Assembly: GCA_021648465.1 (NCBI GenBank) | Contig: JAKISR010000026.1 | Coordinates: 1 to 23,241 of the forward strand | Source of the DNA: Sulfurimonas sp. | GTDB taxonomy: Bacteria; Campylobacterota; Campylobacteria; Campylobacterales; Sulfurimonadaceae | DNA length: 23,241 nucleotides | Direction: 5' to 3' | Part shown: piece by piece, positions 22,994 through 23,241 of the stretch | How the letters are laid out: the number at the start of each line of letters is the position of its first letter | Position numbering within the stretch: the stretch's first letter is position 1 | Notes under the pieces: generated by a model | Databases searched by the model: none | What the model saw: the letters and a program-made list of their open reading frames with translations, nothing else | What the model was told of the DNA's origin: nothing | Program-made: the position numbers and the translations under genes

Positions 22994-23241
22994 TTAAATC
23001 TCTTTACATTCCCACTCAGGAAAGTTCTCTCTTATATAAATATTTAATGCTCTCTCAGCACTAGTGTACTCTTTATTTTCATTATTATTTTGCATTGATT
23101 CTAAGCTATCAACTATCATACCAGCACCAACTGTATTGTTTGTATATTTGTCAATAATTATAAAGCTTCCTGTATATCTATTGTGATCATAAGGGTCAAC
23201 TGCTATCTCTCTATCTAACCAAAGTGTGCATTGCGCAATGT
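22994..23241 (-). CDS. cysN: Sulfate adenylyltransferase subunit 1 (GTPase), C-terminal part
   Basis: Reading the minus strand, the last 81 codons are present and the gene continues beyond the right edge. The visible part includes IAQCTLWLDREIAVDPYD, then HNRYTGSFIIIDKYTNNTVG and AGMIVDSL, which match the conserved C-terminal end of CysN. It ends with ENFPEWECKEI and TAA at 22996-22994. CysN with CysD activates sulfate to adenosine phosphosulfate at the expense of ATP and GTP. This places the downstream siroheme reductase in assimilatory sulfate reduction. The segment after AGMI is slightly extended compared with the shortest family members. Confidence 0.85.
   Translation of the reverse strand, partial: IAQCTLWLDREIAVDPYDHNRYTGSFIIIDKYTNNTVGAGMIVDSLESMQNNNENKEYTSAERALNIYIRENFPEWECKEI

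Noticed and set aside
1..23241. CRISPR arrays, insertion sequences, tRNA or rRNA genes
   Set aside because: No spaced direct repeats, transposase-like proteins, terminal inverted repeats or tRNA cloverleaf sequences were noticed. This was judged by eye, so a small RNA gene could be missed.

Overview
The window is AT-rich DNA whose genes point to a free-living member of the Campylobacterota (epsilonproteobacteria), most likely Sulfurimonas or a close relative. The grounds are two large Maf-type motility accessory factors beside a short flagellin gene, a HisF/HisH/PseA-like amidotransferase set of the kind found in Campylobacter flagellin-glycan loci, a short biotin synthase of the epsilonproteobacterial type, several TTG starts and dense operons with overlapping genes. 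The genus is an inference; no rRNA is present.

Region 1 (1-10025) is a flagellar glycosylation island. A CgeB-like glycosyltransferase and the start of a radical SAM gene run leftwards. From a 51-bp divergent gap, seven tightly packed genes run rightwards: SIS-domain sugar isomerase, HisF-like cyclase, HisH-like glutaminase, PseA/WbpG-like amidotransferase, PtmE-like CBS plus nucleotidyltransferase, then two tandem Maf proteins. The likely joint task is to activate and amidate a nonulosonate-type sugar (pseudaminic or legionaminic family) and transfer it to flagellin. The flagellin gene itself lies just downstream, facing the cluster (10026-10874, minus strand), with a shared hairpin terminator between them. 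Its leader holds two small hairpins and two ANGGA motifs, like the CsrA/FliW-controlled flaA leader of Campylobacter.

Region 2 (10875-17219) is mostly housekeeping: an 18-T tract between the flagellin gene and topA, then topA, a YfcE-like phosphodiesterase, bioB, a CPA2-type cation:proton antiporter, a shortened AMMECR1-like protein, and a convergent FAD/NAD(P) oxidoreductase.

Region 3 (17220-23241) holds a possible 34-residue secreted peptide and asnB on the plus strand. On the minus strand lies an assimilatory sulfur operon: the 3' end of cysN, a siroheme sulfite/nitrite reductase, a cysteine-desulfurase-like class V aminotransferase and a methyltransferase. The two strands meet tail to tail with one base between stop codons, and the apparent terminator of the sulfur operon lies inside the last codons of asnB. 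The methyltransferase frame stays open and protein-like for 45 codons upstream of its first ordinary start and may begin at an AUU codon.

No tRNA, rRNA, insertion sequence or CRISPR array was seen. The most interesting points are the flagellin leader, the terminator embedded in asnB, the methyltransferase start, the HisF paralogue with altered catalytic residues, and a hairpin that frames the ribosome binding site of the phosphodiesterase gene.
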